From the IMG/VR virus record IMGVR_UViG_3300024261_000051, positions 1-47,464 of that record: 47,464 nucleotides of DNA. The stretch is one strand, 5' to 3'. The notes under the pieces were generated by a model that was not told the origin of the DNA, ran no database searches, and saw only the letters and a list, made by a program, of their open reading frames with translations. This stretch comes from a virus. Below are positions 31,792 to 40,195 of this stretch, in pieces (position 1 is the stretch's first letter; every line of letters starts with the position of its first letter). The translations under genes and the position numbers were made by a program.

Positions 31792-32148
31792 CTATGTTTC
31801 TCCTGTTATTTCTACCCAAGCAAGTGTGTCTTCATCCCAAGAGTACATTAAGTCATCTGTTGGGTATGGTACGGGTGAATCCCATAGACAAGTGTCTTCA
31901 TTAAGAATCCACGAAGGATAAGGCTGAGGTGGAATGAAAGCATCACGAACTGAATCGTATGTGAATCCTACTCCTGCGTAGTTCTTTCTTAGAGGTGTGC
32001 CACCATCTGAATGAACACCACCTGATGTGTTATATGATGTTTGTACCCACTCGCCTGGACTTGAATCTACGAATGTATCGAAGAACTCAGCTTCTGCAAC
32101 TATTACTTGTGTTACTAATGTGTTTTCTACTTTTGCATAATGTGCCAT
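31792..32148 (-). CDS. marine-phage structural/accessory protein (KNYAG family)
   Basis: A 118-residue protein with the pattern MAHYAKVEN...VTQVIVAEAEF, GEWVQTSYNT, RKNYAGVGFTYD, RDAFIPPQPYPSWILNEDT and MYSWDEDTLAWV. This family is widespread in phages of marine bacteria and cyanobacteria and is often found beside fibre genes, so it is likely a structural or fibre-associated protein. It suggests a marine or aquatic host. No enzyme motif. RBS AGGAGAA before the start (ATG at 32148). Confidence 0.75.
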   Translation of the reverse strand: MAHYAKVENTLVTQVIVAEAEFFDTFVDSSPGEWVQTSYNTSGGVHSDGGTPLRKNYAGVGFTYDSVRDAFIPPQPYPSWILNEDTCLWDSPVPYPTDDLMYSWDEDTLAWVEITGET

Positions 32149-32159
32149 AGTTGTTCTCC

Positions 32160-34445
32160 TTAAAAAACTGCGTAGCGAATGATTACTATGCCTGAGCCAC
32201 CGTTTGCACCAACTAAGCTAGTAGCACTAGAAGAACTACCATTGTGAGCCGAACCACCAGCGCCACCACCTGTGCTAGTCGCACCGTTTATGCCTTTAAC
32301 CGAAGCATTTGCGCCTGAGGAGTGACCACCAGCACCACCACCGCCAGAACCGCCAGCACCTGCGGAACGACCACCTGCGGGTGGGTCGTTCCAGTCTGAA
32401 GCACCACCACCCCCTCCACCAGCGTAATTTATACTAGAACCTGTTCTAAGGGTAGATGACTGCCCATGACCGCCTGCACCTGCTTGTGAAGTTGTAGCAG
32501 CAGCTCCCACACTGCCCTTTCCACCGCCACCGCCGCCAGTCCTAGAATCAGTACCAGCACCGCCAGCGTTACCTTGTCCAGAAGTACCAGCACCTCCTGG
32601 ATGTACTGAATGGTGCAGGAGGTGAGCGCCTCCACCACCAGACCCGCCAGATTGTGCCGTATTGTCTGAATGAGATGCCCCAGCACCGCCTCCTATTGCA
32701 GTTAATGAAAACCCTGTTGATGAACCAGCTTGCCCAGCTCTAACTGACCTACCCGAAGTACCAGTACCTCCTGCACCGATAACAATAGGGTAGCCTTGGG
32801 CCGTTACGCTTAATGAACTTGTAAGTAACCCACCCGCACCAGCACCACCACCGCCCGTAGCATAGTCTCCACCTGAAGCACCGCCGCCGCCAGCAACTAA
32901 CAGCACCTCAACAGAACCTGAAGCTTCAGCAGTAAACGTACCTGATGAGGTAAATATGTGTACTTTGTAATTAACACCACCTGATGTGTATGTAGTTTCT
33001 GTACCACCTGTAGCTGAGAAATAAACAGGAGCCGCCAGCGCCGCAATAGCCTGAGCTACCTTCAGTGGTGACATGGCACGTATCCCAGACTCAGTACCAG
33101 TCTCCATCTCGCCTTGAGTGGCAGCGGGGTTGGCTGAGAATGGCGAACCGTGTTTGATAGTGGCCTTGAAGTCTTGATAGTATCCAGAGACATTCTTAAT
33201 GCTTGTCTCTGTAGCCGAGAGGTACTGGACCTCCCAACGGGATGCGTCAGCTACTTTAAAAGAATTGCCCTTTGTGAAGTTGAAGGTAATATCCTCGAAC
33301 GACTCTGATGCATCAAGATGCACCTTAACAAGCAGAGTGGTCGAACTTGCTGGTACGGCTACAACCCCATGATCAGCCGTAAATGCCGAATAGGTGGCCC
33401 CGTTATCAAGGCTGATCGCTGTTGTTGGAGTGGTTCCGTTTAGTGAGGTTTGCTCTATTGAGGTTACCTCGGAAAGGACAGCACTTTCAGAGCAGACGGT
33501 ATCACCCGTTGCCGTCAATACAACAGGAGCCTGTCTGGAAATATCCCACGGAGTTACTAGATTCGCACCATTATAGTTGCTCCAGAATATATAGGCGTAC
33601 GACCCCGAGTATGCAGTTGGAGTGATACGAACATATCTGCCCCGGCCGCTCATAGAAACAACCGTTTCAGTTGCAGCATAGTAATGTGTAACTAACCTGC
33701 CGATCTCTGTCCAGTTAGTGTTGTCGTCAGATACTTCAACATAGAACGGAGAAGTACCTAAGCCGGCGCTGTTGTAGCCAACGACATACATATCACCAAC
33801 AATGTATTCAAAACCAGCGCCTGCGTCCAAGCCATAAGCCGTCAAGGGTGATGCGCCAACGAAACAGGTACTTGCATCTGTATTGCTTCGCTGCAAGAAT
33901 GTAGCAAAATCCCATGCGCCATTTAACGAACCATGATTCAGGATGGAGTTGGTCATAGTGTCTGCGTAACTCTGCCCTCCAAATCCGTTACCTATCTTGC
34001 GTAGCTGAGTATTGGTGGGGATATACTCTTCAACCAGAACTTCACGACTGTAATCAGGGTCACTCGCATGCGTAACAAGAACGTCCTCTTGATCTGTTAA
34101 TGTAGTCTGAGCAACCGTAGCAAGCACCACCTCAGTCTCAACTCCCATAACCGAAGCAGTGACTGCCATAAAGCAGTGATCACCTGAACTCCAAGCCTGA
34201 TCAGTAGTGCTCTCGGCTCCTTTCGCTACACCCGTCAGCGTCCAGTACGTAGTATTGTCAGTGCGCCCGGTGTAAGTGATGATCTCCCACTTGGTAGGTG
34301 CAGACATATCATCCTGTAACACCAGGACACCACCGTCAGCCGGTGGATCGTTGTAAGGAGCAACTGCCTTGACCACCTGAATGGTAGTGGCTGCAACCGC
34401 TACTGCCGCATTAATGGTTGCCTTAACATTATTTTCGTATGACAT
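32160..34445 (-). CDS. tail fibre with glycine-rich receptor-binding domain
   Basis: A 761-residue fibre. N-terminal MSYENNVKATINAAVAVAAT and a beta-rich region (TKWEIITYTGRTDNTTYWTLTG) are typical attachment domains. The middle (about 130-450) includes a discoidin-like segment (FYVEVSDDNTNWTEIGRLV). The C-terminus (about 510-761) is a glycine-rich polyGII-like array: VEVLLVAGGGGASGG, YPIVIGAGGTG, many GGG and GAGG, ending GGSGIVIIRY. Such domains form compact receptor-binding tips, e.g. the S16 gp38 type adhesins. The variable loops between Gly-rich strands probably set host range. It follows the fibre-tail adaptor gene. Confidence 0.82.
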   Translation of the reverse strand: MSYENNVKATINAAVAVAATTIQVVKAVAPYNDPPADGGVLVLQDDMSAPTKWEIITYTGRTDNTTYWTLTGVAKGAESTTDQAWSSGDHCFMAVTASVMGVETEVVLATVAQTTLTDQEDVLVTHASDPDYSREVLVEEYIPTNTQLRKIGNGFGGQSYADTMTNSILNHGSLNGAWDFATFLQRSNTDASTCFVGASPLTAYGLDAGAGFEYIVGDMYVVGYNSAGLGTSPFYVEVSDDNTNWTEIGRLVTHYYAATETVVSMSGRGRYVRITPTAYSGSYAYIFWSNYNGANLVTPWDISRQAPVVLTATGDTVCSESAVLSEVTSIEQTSLNGTTPTTAISLDNGATYSAFTADHGVVAVPASSTTLLVKVHLDASESFEDITFNFTKGNSFKVADASRWEVQYLSATETSIKNVSGYYQDFKATIKHGSPFSANPAATQGEMETGTESGIRAMSPLKVAQAIAALAAPVYFSATGGTETTYTSGGVNYKVHIFTSSGTFTAEASGSVEVLLVAGGGGASGGDYATGGGGAGAGGLLTSSLSVTAQGYPIVIGAGGTGTSGRSVRAGQAGSSTGFSLTAIGGGAGASHSDNTAQSGGSGGGGAHLLHHSVHPGGAGTSGQGNAGGAGTDSRTGGGGGGKGSVGAAATTSQAGAGGHGQSSTLRTGSSINYAGGGGGGASDWNDPPAGGRSAGAGGSGGGGAGGHSSGANASVKGINGATSTGGGAGGSAHNGSSSSATSLVGANGGSGIVIIRYAVF

Positions 34446-34446
34446 A

Positions 34447-34746
34447 TTAGATATCCTTGACCTTCACTTTGAAGTTGTGCTCTTTAACTCGACCTGACAC
34501 CATCGTCATGACCACCGACAACTTATACGTAACAGCATCAGTTCCGTTCTCAACCCAGATCTGCGGATAGTTCGTATTCCCTCCGGCAACCTCTGCGAGC
34601 AATCCATTGGCAGTGACAGATAACCCCAGCGCACCGTCATCAATAGACACTTTTGTATCCGTAATAGAGTCACCAGACACCATCCAGGTTGATGTCTTTA
34701 CTCCGTAATCCAATCTCTCTGTTGGCTGCTTTCTAAAGGTATCCAT
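34447..34746 (-). CDS. phage fibre-tail adaptor protein
   Basis: A 99-residue beta protein. FRKQPTERLDYGVKTSTWMV, SGDSITDTKVSID, GLSVTANGLLAEV, VTYKLSVVMTMVSGRVKEHN and FKVKVKDI fit a widespread small Ig-like phage structural domain of about 100 residues that connects fibres to the tail. The family has the recurring GD-I-S-V and GR-x-E signatures. It directly precedes the glycine-rich fibre and follows the 20-residue-repeat protein, as expected for a connector. Confidence 0.7.
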   Translation of the reverse strand: MDTFRKQPTERLDYGVKTSTWMVSGDSITDTKVSIDDGALGLSVTANGLLAEVAGGNTNYPQIWVENGTDAVTYKLSVVMTMVSGRVKEHNFKVKVKDI

Positions 34747-34754
34747 GATCTCTC

Positions 34755-36857
34755 CTAACTGATCGTCACTCTGTCTTCTTCATTCATTTGGGTGACGCGA
34801 ACCTCTGACTCCATAACCATGATTCGATCAAGAGGGATAAAGTCTGGAGAGTAATCAATGATTCTCCCCGTTATCGTTACAATCGATACAGCCTCAATCC
34901 CAAGCTCAGTCAGAACTTGTGTTGTCTTGTGGCCACTTGAGAACGTCTCTGCAGTAGCAGTAAATGCACTAACGCCTGACGCAGCAACAGCTCCATCAGC
35001 TACGCAATCTGCATTAGTGGTAATGGCTGCCGCCGCGCTGCGAACAGCTCCGGCAGTAGCGTCAAATGTTGGTGTGCCTGAGACCGCTATAGCTCCCCCG
35101 GCCCTCACGGCTTTCCCGGTAAATGTAACCGTAGTTCCTGCCGCTGCAGCGAAGTTGGCATAGATGAGGGATAAGACATGGCCGCTTGCAGACATGTCAG
35201 CACTTGCGGTTATCGCAACAGTGCCACCCTCGAGGGTAACTATCGGATCAACGCCCATGCTCGCAGAAGATGACAGAGCTATCGCTGACTTCTTATGTGC
35301 CTTGGCTACGAAGTTGCAGTTCACTGTTGCGGCCATAGTGAGCGCTGGATTAGCGAGTAATGTAGCTGAGGCAGTAAACGTGCTGCTTGCTCCAAAGCCT
35401 GTAGCCAAGAAGTAGCTAACCTTCGGAGACAGTGTGACATCAGCAGCCGCAGACAGAGCCACCGAACCACGTCTATTTACACTTGCTGAAGCTGTCATGC
35501 CTGCAGTGCCGGCAGCAATCACCTCACCGCTCAATGGCAGGAGAGGAGTCATTCCACCGTATCCGTCAAACAGAGCAGACACATGACCCACTCTAGCTGG
35601 AACACCAAGCCCCAGGTCTGCAGTACCATCCATTACAGCTGCGCCAGAGCGCACGACTGACGCCCAAGCTGATACTGTAGCTGCTCCAGTCATCTGGCAC
35701 ACGGCCGGATTAATAACCCGCCCGACTCCAACCATTGCCCCAGTTGCAGTAGCCGCAGCAGATGATCTCTTCACCCCAGAACCATTCGCCACTACTGTCG
35801 CTGCGGCCATCATATTCATAATGACTGCGTTGGTAATGCGCGGCTGAACAGTTATCTCTGCGCTTGCAGTGATATGGGCAACTGCCTTCTTGTATTCAAT
35901 GCCTGTTGGGGCAAACAACGCTACCGCATCAAAGCTCGACTGAGCCTTAATCGTTGCCGCAGCGTTTGCCGTAAAGTCTGCAGTCGTTGTGACCGCTGCC
36001 TGAGCTACTCGTAATACAGAGCCGCTTACCGTAAACCCACCAGAAGCTAATGCAGACAGAGAACCGGCTGCACCTTTTGAAGCGGTCACTGTGACTGAAG
36101 CAGCGCCGTCAGGGTGGGCCGCCCCGTGGAGCCTCTTGGTTCCGTTTGCCACTACGGATGCCCCGGCCGTCATTGCAGCCGTGGCCGTCAGAGCACCCAC
36201 TGTTACAGCCGACAATGTAGCGACACCACTAAAGGCCGCTGTGCCGTGCTGTATCTTGGTTGGCGTAGCAACGACAGTCGCACCCGAGGCCAAACTAACC
36301 ACCCCTGCTCTAGCCGCTACGCCGTTAGCAGCGACAGAAGCAAAGCATGAGGGTTGAGCTATACCATAAAGGATCTTGTGCCCGTCAGCAGCCATTGAGG
36401 CCGTACTGGCCGCGCTAACAGATCCCTTTGACTCCTGGTTCGCACTGGCAGTCATTGTAGCTGTGCCAGCAAACGTCAGAAGCGCATGTGAAACCTTTGC
36501 GCCATCTACGGTAACCGCCGCAGACGATGCAGCATCTACCACACCACCTCTATTACAGTGTGCAGTAAATGTCGCTGATGCAGACCCGGAAGGGTGAACA
36601 GCACCAGCTCGAATTATTGAAGCACCAACTACCACCGAAGCAGCAGATGCAATGCTCGCAGATCCATTTGTAGATCTTCCACCTGTAGCCACTACTGTGG
36701 CTGCAGACGTAAAGCCTACAGAACCTGTTGTAACCCGCCCCCCACTCGCAACCATAGATGCAACTACAGCAGCATGGGCAACCCCATTATGTACTGTAGA
36801 AGCGCTCCCGGCGGCATAGCCACCAAGAATGCCGGATGCAAGTGGAGTTAAGATCAT
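34755..36857 (-). CDS. 700-residue repeat fibre (about 31 x 20-aa repeats)
   Basis: After a 25-residue leader (MILTPLASGILGGYAAGSAS...) the chain divides into about 31 units of 20 residues (e.g. SVSAASTASMAADGHKILYG; VVSLASGATVVATPTKIQHG; TAAMTAGASVVANGTKRLHG), nearly all without indels, to about residue 645. Each unit has small/hydrophobic alternation at positions 6-12, a turn near 13-16, and Gly or Ala at 20. This predicts a regular beta-solenoid or beta-rich rod. The last 50 residues (LTELGIEAVSIVTITGRIID...) form a different end. It lies among head-tail and fibre genes and is probably a long virion appendage. No named family recognised. Confidence 0.75.
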   Translation of the reverse strand: MILTPLASGILGGYAAGSASTVHNGVAHAAVVASMVASGGRVTTGSVGFTSAATVVATGGRSTNGSASIASAASVVVGASIIRAGAVHPSGSASATFTAHCNRGGVVDAASSAAVTVDGAKVSHALLTFAGTATMTASANQESKGSVSAASTASMAADGHKILYGIAQPSCFASVAANGVAARAGVVSLASGATVVATPTKIQHGTAAFSGVATLSAVTVGALTATAAMTAGASVVANGTKRLHGAAHPDGAASVTVTASKGAAGSLSALASGGFTVSGSVLRVAQAAVTTTADFTANAAATIKAQSSFDAVALFAPTGIEYKKAVAHITASAEITVQPRITNAVIMNMMAAATVVANGSGVKRSSAAATATGAMVGVGRVINPAVCQMTGAATVSAWASVVRSGAAVMDGTADLGLGVPARVGHVSALFDGYGGMTPLLPLSGEVIAAGTAGMTASASVNRRGSVALSAAADVTLSPKVSYFLATGFGASSTFTASATLLANPALTMAATVNCNFVAKAHKKSAIALSSSASMGVDPIVTLEGGTVAITASADMSASGHVLSLIYANFAAAAGTTVTFTGKAVRAGGAIAVSGTPTFDATAGAVRSAAAAITTNADCVADGAVAASGVSAFTATAETFSSGHKTTQVLTELGIEAVSIVTITGRIIDYSPDFIPLDRIMVMESEVRVTQMNEEDRVTIS

Positions 36858-37288
36858 TAGTCTAGCGTCACGCTCAGATCGCCCGGATCAAAGGTGAGCG
36901 AGTCACCAACATCCAAAGTCTTATTCGCAGCCAGGCCACTCCAGAACAACATATTGCCAGCAGCGTCAAAGAACGCAGCGCCAGTGATAATGTTCTGAGA
37001 CTGAACGATAGCTGGGAAAGACGCCGAGCCAGAGTTAGAGACCACACCACCAGACACTGCACCAAGGGTGACAGTCTGACGTGCGTAACCACTATCAGCA
37101 CACTCAACACCACCACCAGGATCACTGGGGTTAGTCGTATACAGTGCCAACTCAACCGATGCGTTTGAGATTTCAGGATCAGCTGAATTAGTAGCACCTG
37201 CTGTTACAGCAGTTGTGCCATCCGAATTCAGCCCCTTCATTACCAGATTGAGAACAGCGTTCTCCAGATAATCCGACATTTTAGCCAT
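36857..37288 (-). CDS. virion structural protein (GYARQ / GNxLF family)
   Basis: A 143-residue protein: MSDYLENAVLNLVMKG, VELALYTTNPSDPGGGVE, GYARQTVTLG, GAAFFDAAGNMLFWSGLA and GDSLTFDPGDLSVTL. This is a common small phage structural family with the YLEN...LALYTT-P...YARQ...GD-L-F order, often annotated as a tail or head decoration protein. It sits after the head-tail adaptors and shares one base with the following repeat fibre. Function is assembly; the exact location in the particle is uncertain. Confidence 0.7.
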   Translation of the reverse strand: MAKMSDYLENAVLNLVMKGLNSDGTTAVTAGATNSADPEISNASVELALYTTNPSDPGGGVECADSGYARQTVTLGAVSGGVVSNSGSASFPAIVQSQNIITGAAFFDAAGNMLFWSGLAANKTLDVGDSLTFDPGDLSVTLD

Positions 37289-37376
37289 GTCAATTTTTCT
37301 CCTATACCTTTAAAAAAATGCTGTTACCCAACAAACTGGCAACAAGTTGAAAAAGAAGCAGGCGCGACTTATCGAA

Positions 37377-37449
37377 GACACACAGACATTGTGTGTCCCT
37401 ACAAGGACGCAATCACTTCAGAGTTTTCTATGTCGCTGCGAATGCAGCG
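37377..37449. other. two perfect hairpins in the gap between adaptor and structural genes
   Basis: GACACACA/TGTGTGTC (37377-37384 with 37390-37397) and CGCTGC/GCAGCG (37434-37439 with 37444-37449) lie in the 164-base gap 37289-37452, one of the longest in the late operon. Neither has a T-run. They could be mRNA processing or stability elements. No gene or clear promoter seen in this gap. Confidence 0.5.
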
Positions 37450-37452
37450 GGA

Positions 37453-38052
37453 CTAGAAACCGTACTCGCGTGGCTTCACTTCCATACGCACACCAGACAG
37501 GTTTTTGTTCCTGCGTTTTGCTTTGTGTGCGGCGTTAGTGAACTCCGCGTAATGAGCAGCAGAGCCAGACATATCCATCCAGGATGTATCCTTCTGCCGC
37601 TTGAGACGTGCAACCGCACCATGAACAATGGCATCAGCGTCTCGGTCAAAAATAAAATCAGGGGCCGATCTGTCTGTAACCTTTGGCTTCAGAACTGCCT
37701 CTATCTCAATATCTGTATCAACAGCAGGAACCTTCCATACCTTGATCTCTCCGGTGTTCCTTACCCAGTAGTGTGTAGGCTTACCTGCCGCAGACTTGCG
37801 GATAGGCTGGCTTGGCTCAAGAGGAACTCCATCGATCCCCACATAGGAGAAACGATGGATAACTCCAGTGTCAGGAGAGATCTCAACCAAGGCAGTGTCA
37901 GCTGTGATCACCACCCCTTCAAGATCCTCCTTCCATGACTCAGTCTGCGCACACCACTCAATCGTGGCCATACGCACTTCCATCTCTGCAATCAAAGATG
38001 GAACGCCCTGAACCTCAAGCATCACCTGATTATTTAATCCGCTAAAGATCAT
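37453..38052 (-). CDS. head-tail connector/adaptor-like protein
   Basis: A 199-residue protein (MIFSGLNNQVMLEVQGVPSL..., THYWVRNTGEIKVWKVP, FIFDRDADAIVHGAVARLKR). The latter half resembles the end of the adjacent gp4-like adaptor (a beta strand pair followed by HGAVARLKRQ-type helices), as found in adaptor or tail-tube-like proteins of short-tailed phages. It overlaps the gp4-like gene by four bases (ATGA) and lies in the right order after the capsid for head-tail completion. Exact homology not certain. Confidence 0.65.
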   Translation of the reverse strand: MIFSGLNNQVMLEVQGVPSLIAEMEVRMATIEWCAQTESWKEDLEGVVITADTALVEISPDTGVIHRFSYVGIDGVPLEPSQPIRKSAAGKPTHYWVRNTGEIKVWKVPAVDTDIEIEAVLKPKVTDRSAPDFIFDRDADAIVHGAVARLKRQKDTSWMDMSGSAAHYAEFTNAAHKAKRRNKNLSGVRMEVKPREYGF

Positions 38053-38690
38053 TCTTTAGGCACCATGGCTGCGTCTGACTGCACCTTGCGTCCCATGGCG
38101 TTGTTAAATGCCATGTAGCTTGAATCAGCACGAGGGCCATTCGCAGCATAATCAGCGTCCTTCAGGTATCCCCGATACAGCATGTAATCAAGCATGACAT
38201 TCGCATAGTTATCATCAATCTTGATCACGTCTGTAGTGACTGTATGTGCAGTGGGGACAGAGGAATAAACAATATCCACCTGAGTCGCCGCAGCAACGGA
38301 CGGATAGACAAAGAACTCCTTCGGATTACGAGGATCGTAGGCATAATGCTGGACCTCAGCACCAGGAGTCTGGCTATGCCAGTCCGCAATCTGATCATCC
38401 AAAATGTCACGCTCAATCAAAGTGATCGGACGCATTGTTCCAGTAGAGTTACGCATAACATCCAGCAGCGTGAGTGCAGCCGGGAACATTGTCGTCACCT
38501 TCTGCAGCGTACCTTCCACACAATTGAAGGTTGCTGACTGAGAGTAAGCGTCTGGACGGATCTGAATGATCTCCTTGTAAGCATCATTCAGCCAATCCAG
38601 CAGCTCCGACTCTGGCCATCTTGTACCCGTCTTATCCTGCAGTATTACCTGTGCTCGATCAATTAACGAGCTAACCAGTGTTGAAGCCAT
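38049..38690 (-). CDS. head-to-tail adaptor (P22 gp4-like)
   Basis: A 213-residue protein: STLVSSLIDRAQVILQDKTG, WPESELLDWLNDAYKEIIQI, RPDAYS, then beta-strand parts (HYAYDPRNPKEFFVYPSV) and a C-terminal helical region (VMLDYMLYRGYLKDADYA). The opening helices with L-D-W-L-N-D-A match the P22 gp4-type adaptor family, which binds under the portal to close the head and link the tail. The order portal, scaffold, capsid, adaptor supports this. RBS AGGAGATAGGT at about 38692-38703. Confidence 0.8.
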   Translation of the reverse strand: MASTLVSSLIDRAQVILQDKTGTRWPESELLDWLNDAYKEIIQIRPDAYSQSATFNCVEGTLQKVTTMFPAALTLLDVMRNSTGTMRPITLIERDILDDQIADWHSQTPGAEVQHYAYDPRNPKEFFVYPSVAAATQVDIVYSSVPTAHTVTTDVIKIDDNYANVMLDYMLYRGYLKDADYAANGPRADSSYMAFNNAMGRKVQSDAAMVPKE

Positions 38691-38701
38691 TACCTATCTC
38701 C

Positions 38702-39040
38702 TTAAACGGACTTGCCGTCTTCATCACAAGGAATCATCCCTGGGACGCGGCGGACCATGGTGTCGTCTGCAAAGACGTTACCAGTACGGGGATGCTTCCA
38801 GAATGCAGGGCGAGCAGGAGCTTCTACTTCAACGATCAGCTTCTCCTCTTCCTTCTTCTCTTCCTCATCACCCATCAAATTCTGTACTTGCCTTAGAAGG
38901 TCCGAATGCTTCTTTCTCTTATCGAGATCGATCTTGAACTCTTTCTTTGCAAATGCTTCGAGCTGGTCCTTATCCATATCGGTGACATCAACTGTCTCCT
39001 CAACCTGCTCTTCTTCCAACGGTTTTACTTGGTCTGTCAT
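38702..39040 (-). CDS. acidic protein with HeH/LEM-like motif
   Basis: A 112-residue protein. The N-terminus is acidic (EEEQVEETVDVTDMD). Residues about 20-55 (DMDKDQLEAFAKKEFKIDLD, KRKKHSDLLRQVQNLM) fit the HeH/LEM helix-extended loop-helix fold found near capsid genes in many phages. An acidic linker then leads to a proline-containing end (FWKHPRTGNVFADDTMVRRV). It follows the capsid gene terminator and precedes the adaptor, so a head-completion role is plausible. RBS: TGGAGAACGT. Confidence 0.65.
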   Translation of the reverse strand: MTDQVKPLEEEQVEETVDVTDMDKDQLEAFAKKEFKIDLDKRKKHSDLLRQVQNLMGDEEEKKEEEKLIVEVEAPARPAFWKHPRTGNVFADDTMVRRVPGMIPCDEDGKSV

Positions 39041-39053
39041 TTACGTTCTCCAA

Positions 39054-39078
39054 TAAAAAAGCCCCTCCGAAGAGGGGC
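39054..39078 (-). terminator. rho-independent terminator after the capsid gene
   Basis: On the minus strand GCCCCTC TTCG GAGGGGC, a 7-bp GC-rich stem with a TTCG tetraloop, is followed by a run of six or seven T. It lies between the major capsid gene and the HeH-motif gene, and should reduce read-through from the capsid gene. Confidence 0.88.
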
Positions 39079-39086
39079 CATATCAC

Positions 39087-40109
39087 TTACGCATCAGCTG
39101 CCTTAGCAACAGTTATCGCAACACCAGCGTCAGGCTGAAGAGCCTTCATGCCATACACCTGCAATCCCTGGATCGCTTGTCCAAAGCGTCCCTGGATACG
39201 GGCATCCTCAGTCTTAACGTACTGAGTAGCGAAACTGAAGAAGTCGCGGGTACCACCGATAACCTTGTAACGCTCAGGATTAGCCAAAGCGTTATAGGTC
39301 GCAAGAGAATCGGGATCGTAACCAACGTCCCAAGGCATCTTGCCAGCTGTGTCCTCACCCTTGTAAACGCCAAGGTGATCAACGATTGCAAGGTTGTTAG
39401 ACTCGTAAATCTGAACCTTATCAATCTCACCAATCATGCCGTTACGCAGAGGAGAAGAACCGTCACCAGTAATGCTCACGTTACGCAACTCAGAGAGCTT
39501 CAAGCGTGCACCCATCCAGCTTGGAACAACGATGAAGCGGCCTTCACGAGGAAGCTTCTTCTCATTACAAGCGACTGAGAACTGCTCAACGATCAGCTCA
39601 AGCACGTTAGTCAAACCGCCCGCCGTAGCGCCCTGTGTAACAATGACAGGAGCAGCAATGCTACCAACCTGCGTTGCCGCATCAGCAAACATAGACCCCA
39701 GAACATGCTGATCGATGAACTGAACAAGGCCATCTGCAGCATTCTTGGTAGTGTCGTTCACCAAGCTCAGATCACTCTGTGCAACTAGAACGTCATCAAC
39801 CTGGAATGCCCACGCCTTAGCCTGATCAATAACCAGCTCATTCAACTCTTCCTTCAGCTGCTCATAAGTCAGCAGTGCGGTAGGATCAGTTGGATCGTAA
39901 TTCTGGATAGAAACCATAGGTGCTTTACGAATCTGGACCTTGGATCCAGCTCCAGCAATCTCACCCTGATAGTCAGTGTTACAGACACCCATTGCTACAG
40001 CTTCAGCCCAGTAGCGTGCTAGGAGCTTCTTGCTCCACACCTCTGGAATAAATGATGCAGCGCTCTGCACTCCCGCAGCGGGAGGTGCCCCAAAAAATGA
40101 ATTTGCCAT
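39087..40109 (-). CDS. major capsid protein
   Basis: A 340-residue protein beginning MANSFFGAPPAAGVQSAASF, IPEVWSKKLLARYWAEAVAM. It contains a long spine-helix-like region (LLTYEQLKEELNELVIDQAK), GRFIVVPSWMGARLKLSEL and a C-terminal beta part (TRDFFSFATQYVKTEDARIQ). This follows the HK97-fold coat proteins of P22 gp5-like or related type. It follows the scaffold gene with a strong GAGGAAAG ribosome binding site (about 40115-40122), and terminators stand on both sides. It is cytosolic until assembled into the procapsid. Confidence 0.88.
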   Translation of the reverse strand: MANSFFGAPPAAGVQSAASFIPEVWSKKLLARYWAEAVAMGVCNTDYQGEIAGAGSKVQIRKAPMVSIQNYDPTDPTALLTYEQLKEELNELVIDQAKAWAFQVDDVLVAQSDLSLVNDTTKNAADGLVQFIDQHVLGSMFADAATQVGSIAAPVIVTQGATAGGLTNVLELIVEQFSVACNEKKLPREGRFIVVPSWMGARLKLSELRNVSITGDGSSPLRNGMIGEIDKVQIYESNNLAIVDHLGVYKGEDTAGKMPWDVGYDPDSLATYNALANPERYKVIGGTRDFFSFATQYVKTEDARIQGRFGQAIQGLQVYGMKALQPDAGVAITVAKAADA

Positions 40110-40141
40110 TTTTCTTTCCTCTATATAAATGCGCCGGGCAT

Positions 40142-40165
40142 AAAAAAAGCCCGCGTATGCGAGCT
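40142..40165 (-). terminator. rho-independent terminator between scaffold and capsid genes
   Basis: On the minus strand AGCTCGC ATAC GCGGGCT (one G-T pair) is followed by seven T. It lies in the 86-base gap between scaffold and capsid genes, leaving only 32 bases to the capsid start, where no clear promoter can be seen. Confidence 0.82.
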
Positions 40166-40195
40166 GTCCGGCAGTAAAAAAATAGACTTATTCAG

